64,000 bases of DNA from Gambelia wislizenii (taxonomy: Eukaryota > Chordata > Lepidosauria > Squamata > Crotaphytidae), in assembly GCA_030847615.1 (NCBI GenBank), contig JAUMIR010000001.1, positions 158,445,001 through 158,509,000 on the forward strand. Reading direction: 5' to 3'. Position 1 is the first letter of the stretch. Every line of letters begins with the position of its first letter. Below, piece by piece: positions 35,047 through 45,649 of the stretch. The notes beneath the pieces are model-generated. The model was not told the DNA's origin. It ran no database searches and was given only the letters and a program-made list of their open reading frames with translations. A program made the position numbers and the translations under genes.

Positions 35047-35243
35047 GGAGATTTTCAGACGCCTCTTTCAGCCTCTTGCCACGCAAGCAGCTTCCGGAGC
35101 AGTAACAAGGGGTCCATTTTGGACAGTGCCGTTTCTTTCTCGGCGCCGTCCGTGACTGTTGCGGCTAACATTGGAGGCAGCCGCGCTGTTTTTCACTTAC
35201 GGAAGTTGTCCGTGAGTAAAAAACAGCACGGCCGCCTCCAATG
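35047..35243 (+). mobile_element. half copy of the 25237 palindromic transposon
   Basis: GGAGATTTTCAGACGCCTC through the centre (ACGGAAGTTGTCCGTGAG) to CGGCCGCCTCCAATG follows the left arm of 25237-25587 closely. The right arm is lost at about 35243, where Penelope-like sequence starts. Confidence 0.88.
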
Positions 35244-36460
35244 AGAGAAAGAAGAATAAAGCATAAGCTTTCATTGACTTTGTCTACTTCCTCAGATACA
35301 TGGGGCGAACTAGTAGCTAGGAAGAGACCTTTCTGAGCAGACTGTATGGATAGCCATAGAAATGCAAAGCTTGAGGGTATGGTGATGAGGTGACAAGTTC
35401 AGCTTTAAGGATGGTCGTTGAGGCACAAAGGCGAGAGGAAAGATGTTGCCTAAGAACGGAGTGGGTGGATGACCATATGAATGGTGGAGGAAGTTATGGA
35501 ATGTAGTGTGATGCTGGCTTTGAAACAGAAAGGAGATGTGATAAACTGGCCAAGAGTGCCCTCATGAAGCTGGGGTGTTAACTAGTGTTATAATATACGC
35601 TGGACTGACTATGTGACGAATGTTTCTGTCCTTGAGCAAGCAGGGATCACCAGCATTGATGCCATGCTATTGAGAACACAGCTGTGCTGGACAGGGCATG
35701 TTTCTAGGATAGAGGACCATTGTCTCCCCAAAATAGTACTCTACGGTGAACTTGCCATGGGTCAGCGTAAGAGGGGTGCTCCAAAAAAGCGATATAAGGA
35801 CTCCCTGAAACAACATCTCAGGCTCGGCCAAATTGATCACCAACAATAGTCCGCCCTAGCTTCACATCGGGAGGCATGGAGACGCACTATCCACAATGCT
35901 GCAGCCTTGAGAACTCACGCCGAACAAGTCTTGATGAGAAACGACAACGCAGAAAGAATCACAACCCGGAAACATCACCCAAGGGACCCGCTGCTGTGCT
36001 TTCTGCAACTGGACTTGTTTATCTCGGATTGGCCTTTTTAGTCATCAGCGGGCTTGCAGAAAGCGTGGGATGAGTCCTTCCTGAATCTTCATTTGCGAAG
36101 AAAAGCCAGAGAGAATATGTGTAGCTTGCCAGGAAACCATTGTCTCTGTTCAACCCATTGTTGATGGACCAAAATTAATGGCTATATTCCAATTCTGCTA
36201 TTTCTCTTTCTAGTCTTCCTTTGTAGGGTTTTTTTTGTTCAGAGACAGCTGTCCTGAGATCAGAGATTGAATGCCCAGGAAGACTGAAGTGTTCTGCAAC
36301 TGGTTTTTGTGTATTCCTATTTCTAATGTCTGATTTAGTCCATTTATCCCCTGGCACAGAAACTGGCCTGTTTACCCAATGTAGAGGGCTAATGGGCATT
36401 GTTGGCAGAGTATAATAGTGGGCTGGGATAATTCATGCAACCAAATGAACATTTCTGCCA
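35244..36460 (-). mobile_element. Penelope-like element with GIY-YIG remnant, interrupted by a LINE
   Basis: The - strand frame 36399-36175 reads KSDIRNRNTQKPVAEHFSLP, GHSISDLRTAV and YKGRLEREIAELE. This is the C-terminal end of a Penelope-like GIY-YIG endonuclease domain. The presumed 3' UTR continues at 35590-35244 (ATCTGAGGAAGTAGACAAAG, GAAAGCTTATGC). Between them lies the + strand LINE 35592-36118. The N-terminal RT is absent. Confidence 0.75.
35592..36118 (+). mobile_element. RTE-like LINE 3' end (same family as 19866)
   Basis: Begins at the YTLDWL/DYVTNV-like segment. VLEQAGITSIDAMLLRTQLC, HVSRIEDHCLPKIVLYGEL and RKRGAPKKRYKDSLKQHL follow. It ends with GAATCTTCATTTGCGAAGAAAAGCCAG and AGAGA. 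Inserted in Penelope-like sequence. Confidence 0.88.
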
Positions 36461-36850
36461 AAGTTAAATGTGTTCCTCCATGGGCCTCAAACACACACAG
36501 ATGTCATGGTTCCCTGTACATCTTTGTTTTTGTTTTGTTTTTTTAACAGAGGCTACAGTCAGATCCTGGGCTACAAAAGGCCTTTCCAAAATGGTACAAA
36601 TTTGCATTTTGAACTGGAAATATTGTTCATGTTGAATGTTTTCTTCCTTTCTTCCTATTATTTGTTCTAGATAATAATTCAGTAGTTCTTCCAGAAGTGA
36701 AGCACAATTGTTTTCAATTCATGTAATTTTAGGCAACACATATTTAATAAAACACGAAAGTGAAATTTGAATATACCTATTTTCAGATGAAAGCTAGAAG
36801 AGCATTTAGAACGAATTGATCCCATAGCTTTGGTTATTTTATTTTATACT

Positions 36851-37502
36851 AGGCTTGTCTACATTTCCAGAAAAAATTGTACTCACCCTGTAATCACTGC
36901 AATCATGACACACAACATTCTTGACAATTTGCTCAAAATGCGATTTTTCCAATGCTCAAGGACTTTAATACAATTTGTAAAAATTTGCCTTTTACCCTGA
37001 GCTTTTTTTTTTTTGGTGGAAAATCTAGATAACTGAAAGTGTGGCTAACCCTCCAAGCTGGCTTTGATGTGGAGCAGGAGAATGGGGTTTCGGGTCACCT
37101 GATCATTCCTTCTAGAAATGGCAACTTCATCTCTTTGTACTTATGTTTTGTCAGCATGCAGTCACTACTACTTTTTGAAGGTGTGTTTGTGCAAATACAT
37201 GTATATCATTATTAGCGTATCTCTGGCTATTTGCATATTTGCATGCATGAGGGGAAGAAAAAGAAGCAGAGCAGCCACAGCCGTGTGGTCAAAAAGAATG
37301 CGAAGTATAGGACACATGATCATAGCAGGACTGCTCTTTTACACCAAAGTGAGCTTTCCTAGGGAAAATGTGTGGGCTGGTAATGCTGCTCTCACTTCAC
37401 TTTAACAAGATATATGTGGTATTAACAAGATGTGTGTGGTCACTACGGACCAAAAAAATACAATTTGAAGTAGACTCTTTTTTTGCCTGTGTAGACAAGC
37501 CC
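36851..37502 (+). mobile_element. Harbinger-like element, GGGCTTGTC termini
   Basis: Left AGGCTTGTCTACATTTCC; right, reversed, GGGCTTGTCTACACAGGC. Flanking triplets ACT and ATT (2 of 3). The interior includes TTTGCATGCATGAGGGGAAG and no convincing ORF. It shares termini with 24183 and 47120 but has little internal similarity. Confidence 0.75.
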
Positions 37503-37689
37503 ATTATTTGCCATTTAAAATCTTAGACACCTGAAAATGATTTTTCTCATTGCTTATGAAATATAGGCAATGCCCCCACCCACCCAATTTGTCAGTTATT
37601 TGAGAATTTAATGGCAGCGTCATGTGTTCTTCTTTGTACTTGGGACCAGTGCCTGAGAAAAGATGTCCTGAACATTTAACCATTGTATG

Positions 37690-37892
37690 TTTTAATTTTT
37701 GTCTTTTTAATTTATCTATTTTAAATTGTTGTATGTTTTTAATCTTCTATAATTTAATATTATTTTAAGGGGTGGGTGGGTTAGGGTACTGGGACTATGG
37801 AATTTTTATATTGTAAGCCGCCCTGATTGCGTTGCAGAGGGGCGGGATAGAAATAAAATTTTATTATTATTATATTATTATTATTATTATAA
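37690..37892 (+). mobile_element. L2 LINE 3' tail
   Basis: ATTGTAAGCCGCCCTGATTGC, AGAGGGGCGGGATAGAAATAAA and (ATT)n: the 3' UTR end of L2, as at 16401 but on the + strand. Confidence 0.8.
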
Positions 37893-38105
37893 GAACACAA
37901 ACATTCAGCATGAAAGTGGGGCTTTCAGAGGCCATGAGTGATATCAACAGGCCAACAGGACAGCTACAGTAAACCCTCTGCTTCAAACACTAAATGCAGG
38001 GAACAAAAAGGAACAGTGTGGGGAAAATGATACTTTTTTGGACTAGAATGCACAGAATTCCCCCAGTCAGCATGGTTGCTGGAATTTGGGGTGTTGCAGT
38101 ACAAA

Positions 38106-38332
38106 GAATGATTTGGTGTACTGTTGGGGTTCAAGTGGTGGATTAGGACTCTAGGAGATCAAGGTTAGGATCTGTGCTCAGCCACGGAAACCCACTGGGT
38201 GACCTTGGGCAAGTCACACTCTCTCAGCCTCAGAGAAAGGCAACAGCCTGCCTCCTTTTAATAAATCTTGCCAAGAAAATCCTACAATAGGATTGTCCAA
38301 AGCCAGAGTTGACTTGAAGCCACGTATCAGCA
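38106..38332 (+). repeat. tRNA-derived SINE
   Basis: Worn head (TTTGGTGTA, GGATTAGGACTC), then CTCAGCCACGGAAACCCACT, GACCTTGGGCAAGTCACAC and a GACTTGAAGCCACGTATC tail. Confidence 0.8.
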
Positions 38333-38634
38333 AAAACTATAAAATGTAACTTTCCCCATGTTCCAGAGTCAGCCAGCCTTAGTTGCACCCCCAAAGAATC
38401 TGCTGCCCTCAGATATGTTGTCCTATCACCTGAGTTACCTCTCTAGTCCACCTCCACAGCTTGAATGAGGAAATCTTGCCTTTACCACAAGTACCAAGAA
38501 GTATTGCCCCAAATACATAACAAATATACATTCATTTTATTGATAATTACTGTATTCTTAGCTACTGAAGTCTACACTACTGTCTTCGCCTTCTTCATGT
38601 CCTAGTATCATTTTAAAATGTCCTTTATCACTAT

Positions 38635-38978
38635 AGAGATTTTCACATGTGGGAAATAACCCCCGTGGAAATGGGGAGAGAAACAGGGCTGTTCCGCTGC
38701 CAGCGCTCTGTTTCGCATGCCCCCTTCCTTCTCCCAATCTCCCGTCGTCCCCCCTCCGTCCTGCTTCCATTTCCCTTCCGATATTTTCTGCTATTTTTTA
38801 CTAAAGAAGAACTTTCATTAGTAAAAAAATATCGGAAGGGAAATGGAAGCAGGACGGAGGGAGGACGACGGGAGATCGGGAGAAGGAAGGGAGCGTGAGA
38901 AACGGAGTGCTGGCAGTGGAACAGCCCCGTGTCTCTCCCGATTTCCATGGGGGTTATTTCCCCCGTGTGAAAATCTCC
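38635..38978. mobile_element. 344-bp near-perfect palindromic transposon
   Basis: Ends AGAGATTTTCACATG and CGTGTGAAAATCTCC, flanking triplets TAT and TAA. Arms of about 165 bp include GGAAATAACCCCCGTGG, GACGACGGGAGAT and TATCGGAAGGGAAATGG, around a small centre (ACTAAAGAAGAACTTTCATTAGT). Open frames on both strands reflect the palindrome. Same terminal type as 49621 but different arms. Confidence 0.92.
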
Positions 38979-39224
38979 TAAATGGCAAATGAATAAATAA
39001 ACACATTTCCCTTGTTCAGGTAGTCAGGAGAAAGGAATATGTCCCAATTGCCAAGGCAACTAAACCAGTGCTTCCTGTTTTCCTGCACTGCTCTCAAGCT
39101 TCCACTTGCAGCAAGGCATTGCCTAGGCAACGAGGACACATGTCCTGATTTTGATGGACTTGTGGTAGCAATTTATTGCAGCACAGGCATGTAAACCAGG
39201 AAGCATTTGCATTTATGCTATTCT

Positions 39225-39611
39225 GAGAATACAGCAGTGGGCTTTTTCTTGAGCTTATTGGGAAAGCTAAGATTCCCCTCTCTCCTCACCTTTCCCTCCT
39301 GCTGAGTTAATTGAGGAGATTATCACGCTACACTGTTATAGTGCTATTATTCTACTCTAACTGCTCTGGCTGCCTCCTGTGGAATCCTGGGATTTGCAGT
39401 TTAAGGAGGGGCATTTAGAACTCTCAGCCAGAGAGCTCTTAGGCTTCCCTAAACTACAAATCCCAGACTTCCACAGGAGACAGCCATAGCAGTTAAAGTG
39501 GAATGATAGCACTATAACAGTGTAGTGTGATAAAGACGAGTGCAAACTACTTTTGGACTCTGAAATCAACAACTGAAGTAAGCTGAGGATAAAGGGAGAA
39601 AGGGGGAGGAG
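39225..39611 (+). repeat. family X, copy 4 (left part), interrupted
   Basis: TTGAGCTTATTGGGAAAGC to CTGAGTTAATTGAG, then the MITE 39318-39534, then GAAGTAAGCTGAGGATAAAGG. It is cut at 39611 by the hAT and resumes at 42235. Confidence 0.75.
39318..39534. mobile_element. palindromic MITE inside family X
   Basis: TATCACGCTACACTGTTATAG pairs with CTATAACAGTGTAGTGTGATA. Inner arms carry CTGGGATTTGCAGTTTA and AAACTACAAATCCCAG. Probably a hAT-type MITE. Confidence 0.87.
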
Positions 39612-40198
39612 CAGGGTCAGTTTAAGGAATTGGGGGGGGCTGCAACACTTTATTTTGCGGGCCCATATGTGTATCTCAGGTCAATGTAACCTAACCTATT
39701 CACAGTACAGGATATTCAGATTATTACATAATTTGTCACTAATAATTTAGTTTAAAAACCGTATTATAGGCACTAATGTAATATTGGTGTAGACTTCCTC
39801 AGCCAAACAGAATACAAACATATTACAAAACACTCTAATGCAACACTCACCTAATATTTAAAGTAGATGATTTCTATTAAGCAAATCTCAAAAGACTAGC
39901 TCATTCACACTAAATCAAAATTACAAAACACTAGTTTCAGCATGCAGAATTTTAAGTTAGGAAAAGAAAGAGCTGAGTCCAATTTAGTATACTTGACACA
40001 TTTTGTCCTTTCTTACTTTTACAGTCTTATGTTGTAAATTTTGAAATACAAAGTATAGCGTGAATTATTATTTTAAAATTATTTTAACCAGTTTACAGAA
40101 AATTTGTATCAAATAAATTAAAATTACATTACAACATTTATAAAATTGCGTTTGCTTTTCTTTTCTAGATTCTCTGAATTAAAAAAATTACTTACTTA

Positions 40199-40458
40199 AA
40201 TCTTAACTTTTCTTGCTTTTTGAGCACCAAACACCTTCACTAACTTCTCAATATCTAAGGAATGTGCTATCTGCCTTTCCACAGCTATTACGGAAAGGCC
40301 TCTCAGTCCCGGTCCTATGTGGCTGTTGACTGGCCAGTTTGAACATCCCTCTCCGTTTCCTACTTGTTTAGGAATTCTTTTGTCTTTTAGTCTCTGGCAA
40401 AGAGTTATGAAGTCCTTTAGGTACCTTCCAGCTGCTTTGGTGAGTTGATTAGGTTTAA
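40199..40458 (-). pseudogene. hAT transposase C-terminal remnant
   Basis: The frame ends IAVERQIAHSLDIEKLVKV then KARKVKI and a stop. In hAT transposases the dimerisation region ends in a similar way (short Leu/Ile helix, Ser-Leu-Asp, Lys-Ala-Arg-Lys). The catalytic upstream part is separated by the insertion at 40459-41332. Family identity is from memory of the motif. Confidence 0.6.
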
Positions 40459-41332
40459 GGACTTTTTCAGACGGGGCCAAATGCCCCGTTCCTACCCCGC
40501 AAGCCCCAATCCCATTCCTGCCATGGAATAAAGGAAAAATGCTTGCTTCTTCATTTGCAGAATTTTTAAAATTTATTTTTATTTAGTTATATATTTATAT
40601 CCCATTCTTCAGCCACAAGGCTATCAGAGCAGCTTACAAATTGTTTTAAGCAATAGCTATTTACACATCTACACTGCATTAAACAGTTTCCAATGTGTGT
40701 TAGCTAATTGCCCCCACAAGCTGGGTACTCATTTTACCGACCTACGAAAGGATGGAAGGCTGAGTGAACCTTGGAGCCCTCTGGAATCGAACTTGCAACT
40801 TGGTGACTTGCAGTACTGGCATTTAACCACTGTGCCACATCTTCCCTCTCCCCTCGCTGGCGAGTCGTAAATGCAGCCGTCGTAAGGCTGCATTTATGAC
40901 CGGCAACTGAAATTGTGCCCATTCTCGTAGGAGAATGGGCACATGGCAAATTTAAAAACAACCTCCCCAACTGTCAAAAGTAAAATCAAAGCATCAAAAC
41001 ATATAACAAAAATTACATGTAACCCAGGGACGGGGGGGGGGGGAAGGGTGCCACTTACCTGGATGTCCTGATCATGCCCCAAAGTGCTGGGAACGGACTT
41101 CCTCCCTTGTGTCTGTCATCTCGGAACAGGAATGGGGCTCCTTTTCCCACATCCCTGATTCCGTGACAGACACAGAACGGGTGTTCTATTCACGATGTCT
41201 CATCATGAATAGAATACTTTAGGGAGCAGGACGGGAGCAGGATGGAAGGGGTCGACATCGTCTGAAAGGGAGCCCCTTTCTCGACCCTGTTCCGTGCCTG
41301 CCACGGAATACTGACCCCATCTGAAAATTTCC
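40459..41332. mobile_element. TIR element with GGA..TTTTCAGA ends, nested in hAT
   Basis: GGACTTTTTCAGACGGGG at the left and, reversed, GGAAATTTTCAGATGGGG at the right. Internal inverted pieces include GTGCCCATTCTCGTAGG/AGAATGGGCAC near 40914-40943 and repeats of GTTCCGTGCCTGCCACGGAA type. No matched target triplet (TAA, TTC). It contains the Sauria SINE at 40562. The terminal wording relates it to 25237, 38635, 46066 and 49621. Confidence 0.7.
40562..40848 (-). repeat. Sauria SINE, reverse copy
   Basis: The reverse complement of the 22194 copy: tail (ATTTATATCCCATTC, GGCTATCAGAGCAGCTTAC) first, and the tRNA-like head (CAGTGGTTAAATGCC reversed) near 40830. Diverged from it but complete. Confidence 0.9.
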
Positions 41333-41639
41333 TTCATTGGCTAATTTGCTACTTCATTTTATTTGAAAAGCAATTGACCATTTTTGAATATTTCTCTGCT
41401 TGGTTCTTGAACAAATATACGCAATTGTAAACTGGAAATGATTTCATTCTCTTCTCTAGCTTGAAGGTTGACCTTTTTCACCCGACTTAGACCACTTGGC
41501 AAACCCACTGACCTGGCATTAAATATATTTAAAGGAAGTTTAGGGTAGGGAGTCCTATTCTTCTTCATATGTGAAAAGGCCAAGATAATCACATTTCTAG
41601 GTTAAGAGTTTTAAAATAACAAATAGTAAACCCTTGTAA

Positions 41640-42130
41640 CCCTTGTAATGCATGGAGCACACAGCTCTGTTAGTGCCTCCTCCGTCCTCTCAGGAGCTGC
41701 CCCCAAGATGACTTCTCTTCCCACTGGCATTGGGCTTCTCTCTACGCTCCCTCAGGTGGTCCTCCAACCTCCTCTGCCTCAGCTTCTCCACCCGTCAGGC
41801 ACTCTTATCCCTTGCCGCCCCTCTCAGAGTTTTCCCATCTCTTCCCTCAAGTGGAAACAGGTCTCCCAGACCTCGTGTGTCTGTCTCCCTCTCCACCCCT
41901 TTGGGAACCTAACCTTGCCCAGTGTTTTTCCTCTCCTCTCCCTTTTCAAAGCACAACCCTTACTCTCCCTGGACAAGAAGGCGTCAGAGGGAGGGGGTGG
42001 GGGGACGAAGATGCATCCCTGCCCTGCTGCTGCCCCTCCCACGGCAGCTGCCCCCCTCTGTGGCCAGTCAGTGCCCAATGCAGTGAGGGCCAGAAGCCTT
42101 CCTACTAATGTTTTTGTAGGAGGAGGGTTA
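41640..42130 (+). other. pyrimidine-rich GC segment inside the hAT element
   Basis: CT-rich sequence with a 169-codon open frame (41648-42157) whose product is Ser/Pro/Leu-rich and low complexity. I see no domain. It ends against a CR1-type tail. Possibly part of a CR1-mobilised segment. Confidence 0.4.
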
Positions 42131-42167
42131 CGATCTTCCAACTCTACAATTCTATGATTCTATGATC
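42131..42167 (+). repeat. CR1 3' terminal repeat only
   Basis: CGATCTTCCAACTCTACAAT then TCTATGATTCTATGATC, the CR1 3' end, without CR1 coding sequence upstream. Confidence 0.75.
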
Positions 42168-42234
42168 GGGGGGCCCACAACGACGGCCCCCCCCATGTGG
42201 CTGCAGGTGCTGCAGGGCCCTTAAACTTGCCCTG

Positions 42235-42345
42235 AGGAGGAGGAGAGAGAAACTGGACATTTTAATGGAAGCTAAAAACGTGGGATCACAGACAATTAAT
42301 CAGGACTGTCCCTGTCAAATTGGGACAGTTGCAGGGTATGAGAAT
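42235..42345 (+). repeat. family X, copy 4 (right part)
   Basis: GAAACTGGACATTTTAATGG, GACAATTAATCAGGACTGTC and GGGACAGTTGCAGGGTATG continue the copy broken at 39611. Confidence 0.75.
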
Positions 42346-42763
42346 ATAAGAAATGCCCCATGAGTAATAGTTTCATGAACAGACTGCTTACACAAGCAGT
42401 TATTTGTAGCTGATTTGATTGTTAGAAATAAAAACCATAGGCAGTGTGCATTTCGGTCTTTACCAAAAGCTCAGAAAACAACCACTTAATCCTTACTTTC
42501 TTCAGCCAAAGGAAGTACTTTGCCTTGGAGTTTCAAGCTCTTGCCTGTCTGACTGGCTGATCTTAAAGAGACAGGACACAATATTCTTGTATCTAGAGCA
42601 GATAGAGGGAAAATTTGTCTTATCCCACAATCTCCACCCCAGAAGTTTGACAGCACTTTGAAAAAGGAATTCTTGCATTTTGAAGAAATGATTATTGGAT
42701 GCTCTCATTCTGCTGTCATCTTTGGTCAAACCGATTTTACAGGAGTTTGTATTGTTCAAAACC

Positions 42764-42880
42764 CCCAGTCTTAGAAAAATTATTTTTGGACTACAGCTCC
42801 CAGATTCTGCTAGCCAACAGGATTATGTCCATGTTCACTGGGGATTCTGGGAGTAGTAGTCAAAAGTATTTTTGTTCCCA
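42764..42880. mobile_element. short palindromic MITE ('ACTACAGCTCCCAG' type)
   Basis: TTTTGGACTACAGCTCCCAG pairs with CTGGGAGTAGTAGTCAAAA. Related wording occurs at 49445, 58893 and 59741. Confidence 0.7.
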
Positions 42881-42966
42881 GTTTGCCAAAATCTTGTTTA
42901 CTGATTTTGGGGAAAGCATTAGGACTCCATATCCTCCAATGCTTCAGAAATGAAAACTAAGACATG

Positions 42967-43295
42967 TGTGACCAAGCAACTTCAGAATGTAGTGAAGATG
43001 GCAAACGTTATTAATGAAGAAGACAACATAAGCTAGGAGAGACTGCAGAAGTTTACTATTCCCTGAGCCTATTAGGAAGTGCAAGAATCCAACTTCTCTC
43101 CTCTACGACTGGTTGGGTTAATTCAGTTAAAACTACTTTGAAAACAATTTGCAGCAACTGAAGGAAGCTAAGGAAAAAGGAGGAAAGTGAGAGCAGGAGA
43201 GAAACTGGAACATATTATAAGCAGCTGAAAAAAATGGGACAACAGAGGGTTAATCAAATTATCAAAGTGGGACAGTTGTTAGATATATATGGGAT
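42967..43295 (+). repeat. family X, copy 5, most complete
   Basis: Runs from GATGGCAAACGTTATTAATGA through AGGAGAGACTGCAG, CCTGAGCCTATTAGGAAG and AACTGAAGGAAGCTAAGG to AAGTGGGACAGTTGTTAGA. Confidence 0.72.
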
Positions 43296-44561
43296 AAGGC
43301 AAAACCTCCCCAATTCAGGGAAACAAGACCACAGGTGATAAAACAAACACGAAATATTTCTCCCATACCCCAACCACTAATAGCTGCATTGTCATTGATT
43401 GGGCTTTGACCCCACATCAGCATCAGCATGAGTCTGCAGCCCCTTTATTTATGAGTTTGTTTTATTCTTCTTACATTTCTATTCTGGTTTTACTTGCACC
43501 ATGGAACTCGAAGTGCTGCATAAAGGATCTTGGGCAATCTCCCATTGAGTCACTGATCAGATCCAGATTGCCTGACTTTACCAAGGCTTATGAATCATGT
43601 GCCACCTTCTCAGACCACACCTGAGGAACACAAAACATGCCATTCAATGGATATTCTGGAATAGGCTTTGTTTCTTCTCCCATATACTGTATACCAGGTT
43701 TTTGTTTTCTTTTCTTTGGCTTTTTTAAAACACTCCACTCAAAACTAACTCCAGATGGGGATTAGGTTTTAGTGAATAATCTAGGCCTGCCTTTGGCAAA
43801 TACCTGCTACAGAAGTTTTCATAAGATTTACATAAATCTAGACAAAATAAACGAACTCCTTTTAAGAATTTATATAAGGCCAGAGTACACTTTCTGAGCA
43901 TTGCTAGTCAGTTATACAAACCTGGTTCATCAGTGCAGTTATAGTTCCATTAAATCTACCGTTTCCTGTAGCCAAGGGAGCAGGGAGCACGTTCCAAGGG
44001 AGCAGGGCAAAGGGATAGTTAATGGTAGTGGGTTGCCATTCTTTTTACCACCTTTGAGAGCTGCTGAATGTCAAGACAGAAAAACCACAGCTGCAGCTCT
44101 TCCCTCCTTATACTACTGGGTCAAAGACATTTCCCATTAAAGTGTATATTACTGTGCAGCTGAGAGAAACAAAACAAAACTATATGTACAAAATGGAAAT
44201 GGTGCTGGAAAAACTGGGCTTAAAGCATGGGTTTAATGTTTATAACATTTAAACATGTATTTTAATCCTTACACATTTGAATGAATGGAATTTCTTGCTA
44301 GTTCATTCAAGGTAATTGGCCAGCCTAAATGTTCTGTAAAAGTTCTAGGCAGTAATAATGCAATTTGTCTATGGTGGAATTAATTTCTAACATGAAAGGA
44401 ATGATAGGGTCAAGCTGTGTGGTCTGACCCCATGTGACTTTCTACCACAACATGAAACAGAATTCATTTCAAGCATTAGCACTGTAGCTCAGTATCCTCT
44501 AAACTGCACATTCTAAGGTGAACTGTAAAAGTGTGTAAAATGCAACATGACAAAGTCCGTA
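43296..44561. other. intergenic, nothing recognised
   Basis: No exon or repeat family supported. Confidence 0.4.
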
Positions 44562-44937
44562 CAGTAGGTGTGGGCAAAGTGCTGCCCACAGGGCACAGGC
44601 AGCCCTTGGTGCTCCTAAGTGTAGCCCCTGAAGGCCTGCTGATGCCTCAAGATTCCAAAAATTAATAACAATTCAGGCTGATTTTCATGCAATTTTGTGC
44701 CCCCAAACTAGTCAAAATCTGCCCAAACCACAGCAGTTTGCTTCCCCTAATCTTCCAAATAAATAAATAAAACCCAAACCTCCAGAAAATTAGAAAAAAG
44801 GAGGGAAAGTGCCCCCTAAAGCAGCCAAAATAGCAGCCAGAAGTGATGTTAACGTCACTTTGGATGTGCTGAAATGCACTGGTGTAGCCTGCTGGGTGGG
44901 CACAGGATGCTGCTTTTTTGCCAGCTCCCACCCCTGC
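44562..44937. mobile_element. hAT/Charlie-like non-autonomous element
   Basis: Left CAGTAGGTGTGGGCAAAGTG; right, reversed, CAGGGGTGGGAGCTGGC. The GTGGGCAAAGT..TGCCCACAGG start is shared with 48238. No 8-bp duplication recognised. Confidence 0.5.
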
Positions 44938-45649
44938 TTTATAGTGTAAAGCTCTGTAGTCTAGTTTCAAATTTTAATTTAATTCAGCAATAAAGTATCC
45001 AAAGGCATCATTTATGTAGCAGCTAATATTATATAAAATTATAGTAGTTGACCTGAACTATATTTGTCCCTTCTAGTCCTGTACTATAGGCCTCCCTAAG
45101 ATGGAGTCCCCACACAACCTCTAAAAAGGAAAAGTTATGAAAAGGAAAAGGGTATGTTGCCTTTCCCAGTGTGCTGATTGGCTGCTCAGGAAACACACCC
45201 AGCTAATCAGCACCCACATACAAATTCCCTCTCCACCTCACAATCCACTCCTGCCAGTCAATCTGTGGCCCAGATTGGGACCCAGGGAGTCAACTGGCAG
45301 CGGTGGCAGTGGTGGGCTGCCTGCAATGGGACTCATGCAGTTAACTGGTGGTGGTGGCCACAGGGCAACAGAGTGAGTCACTTCTGGAAGAAGACTGGAA
45401 TGCTGAGTAGGGGGAGGAGGAATTTAAAAATCCACTGGCCTGCCTTACAGGGTTGTCATGAGGTTTACCAGGCGTTTATGGGGGAGTTTTTTAACGGTGT
45501 ATGTTACGCTGGGTATAGCTAGTTCTTTATGAAATTTTTAGCAGCAGTGTTACAGTGATATGAGGCCTGAGCTCAGAACCATGAAATCTCCAATGCGCAT
45601 TTATTCTCAGTCCTTATCTTACTGTTTGGCATTAGAAAATCATTTCTCC

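Larger units (their letters stand above)
39612..42234 (-). mobile_element. hAT DNA transposon, 2.6 kb, with transposase remnants
   Basis: Ends CAGGGTCAGTTTAAGG and, reversed, CAGGGCAAGTTTAAGG, typical hAT CAGGG termini. The 8-bp flanks GGGAGGAG and AGGAGGAG match at 7 of 8. Removing it rejoins the two halves of a family X copy. The - strand retains a hAT-transposase-like C-terminus (LRGLSVIAVERQIAHSLDIE, then KARKVKI, near 40330-40199) and a possible upstream piece at 41592-41359. The element holds a nested palindromic-type element (40459), a Sauria SINE and a CR1-type tail (42131). Confidence 0.85.

Noticed and set aside
38558..39006. Overlapping open frames of 60-100 codons
   Set aside because: They are mirror products of the palindrome 38635-38978; both strands give nearly the same peptide.
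41648..42157. 169-codon frame as a gene
   Set aside because: Low-complexity Ser/Pro/Leu, no domain, inside a hAT and ending in CR1 terminal sequence.
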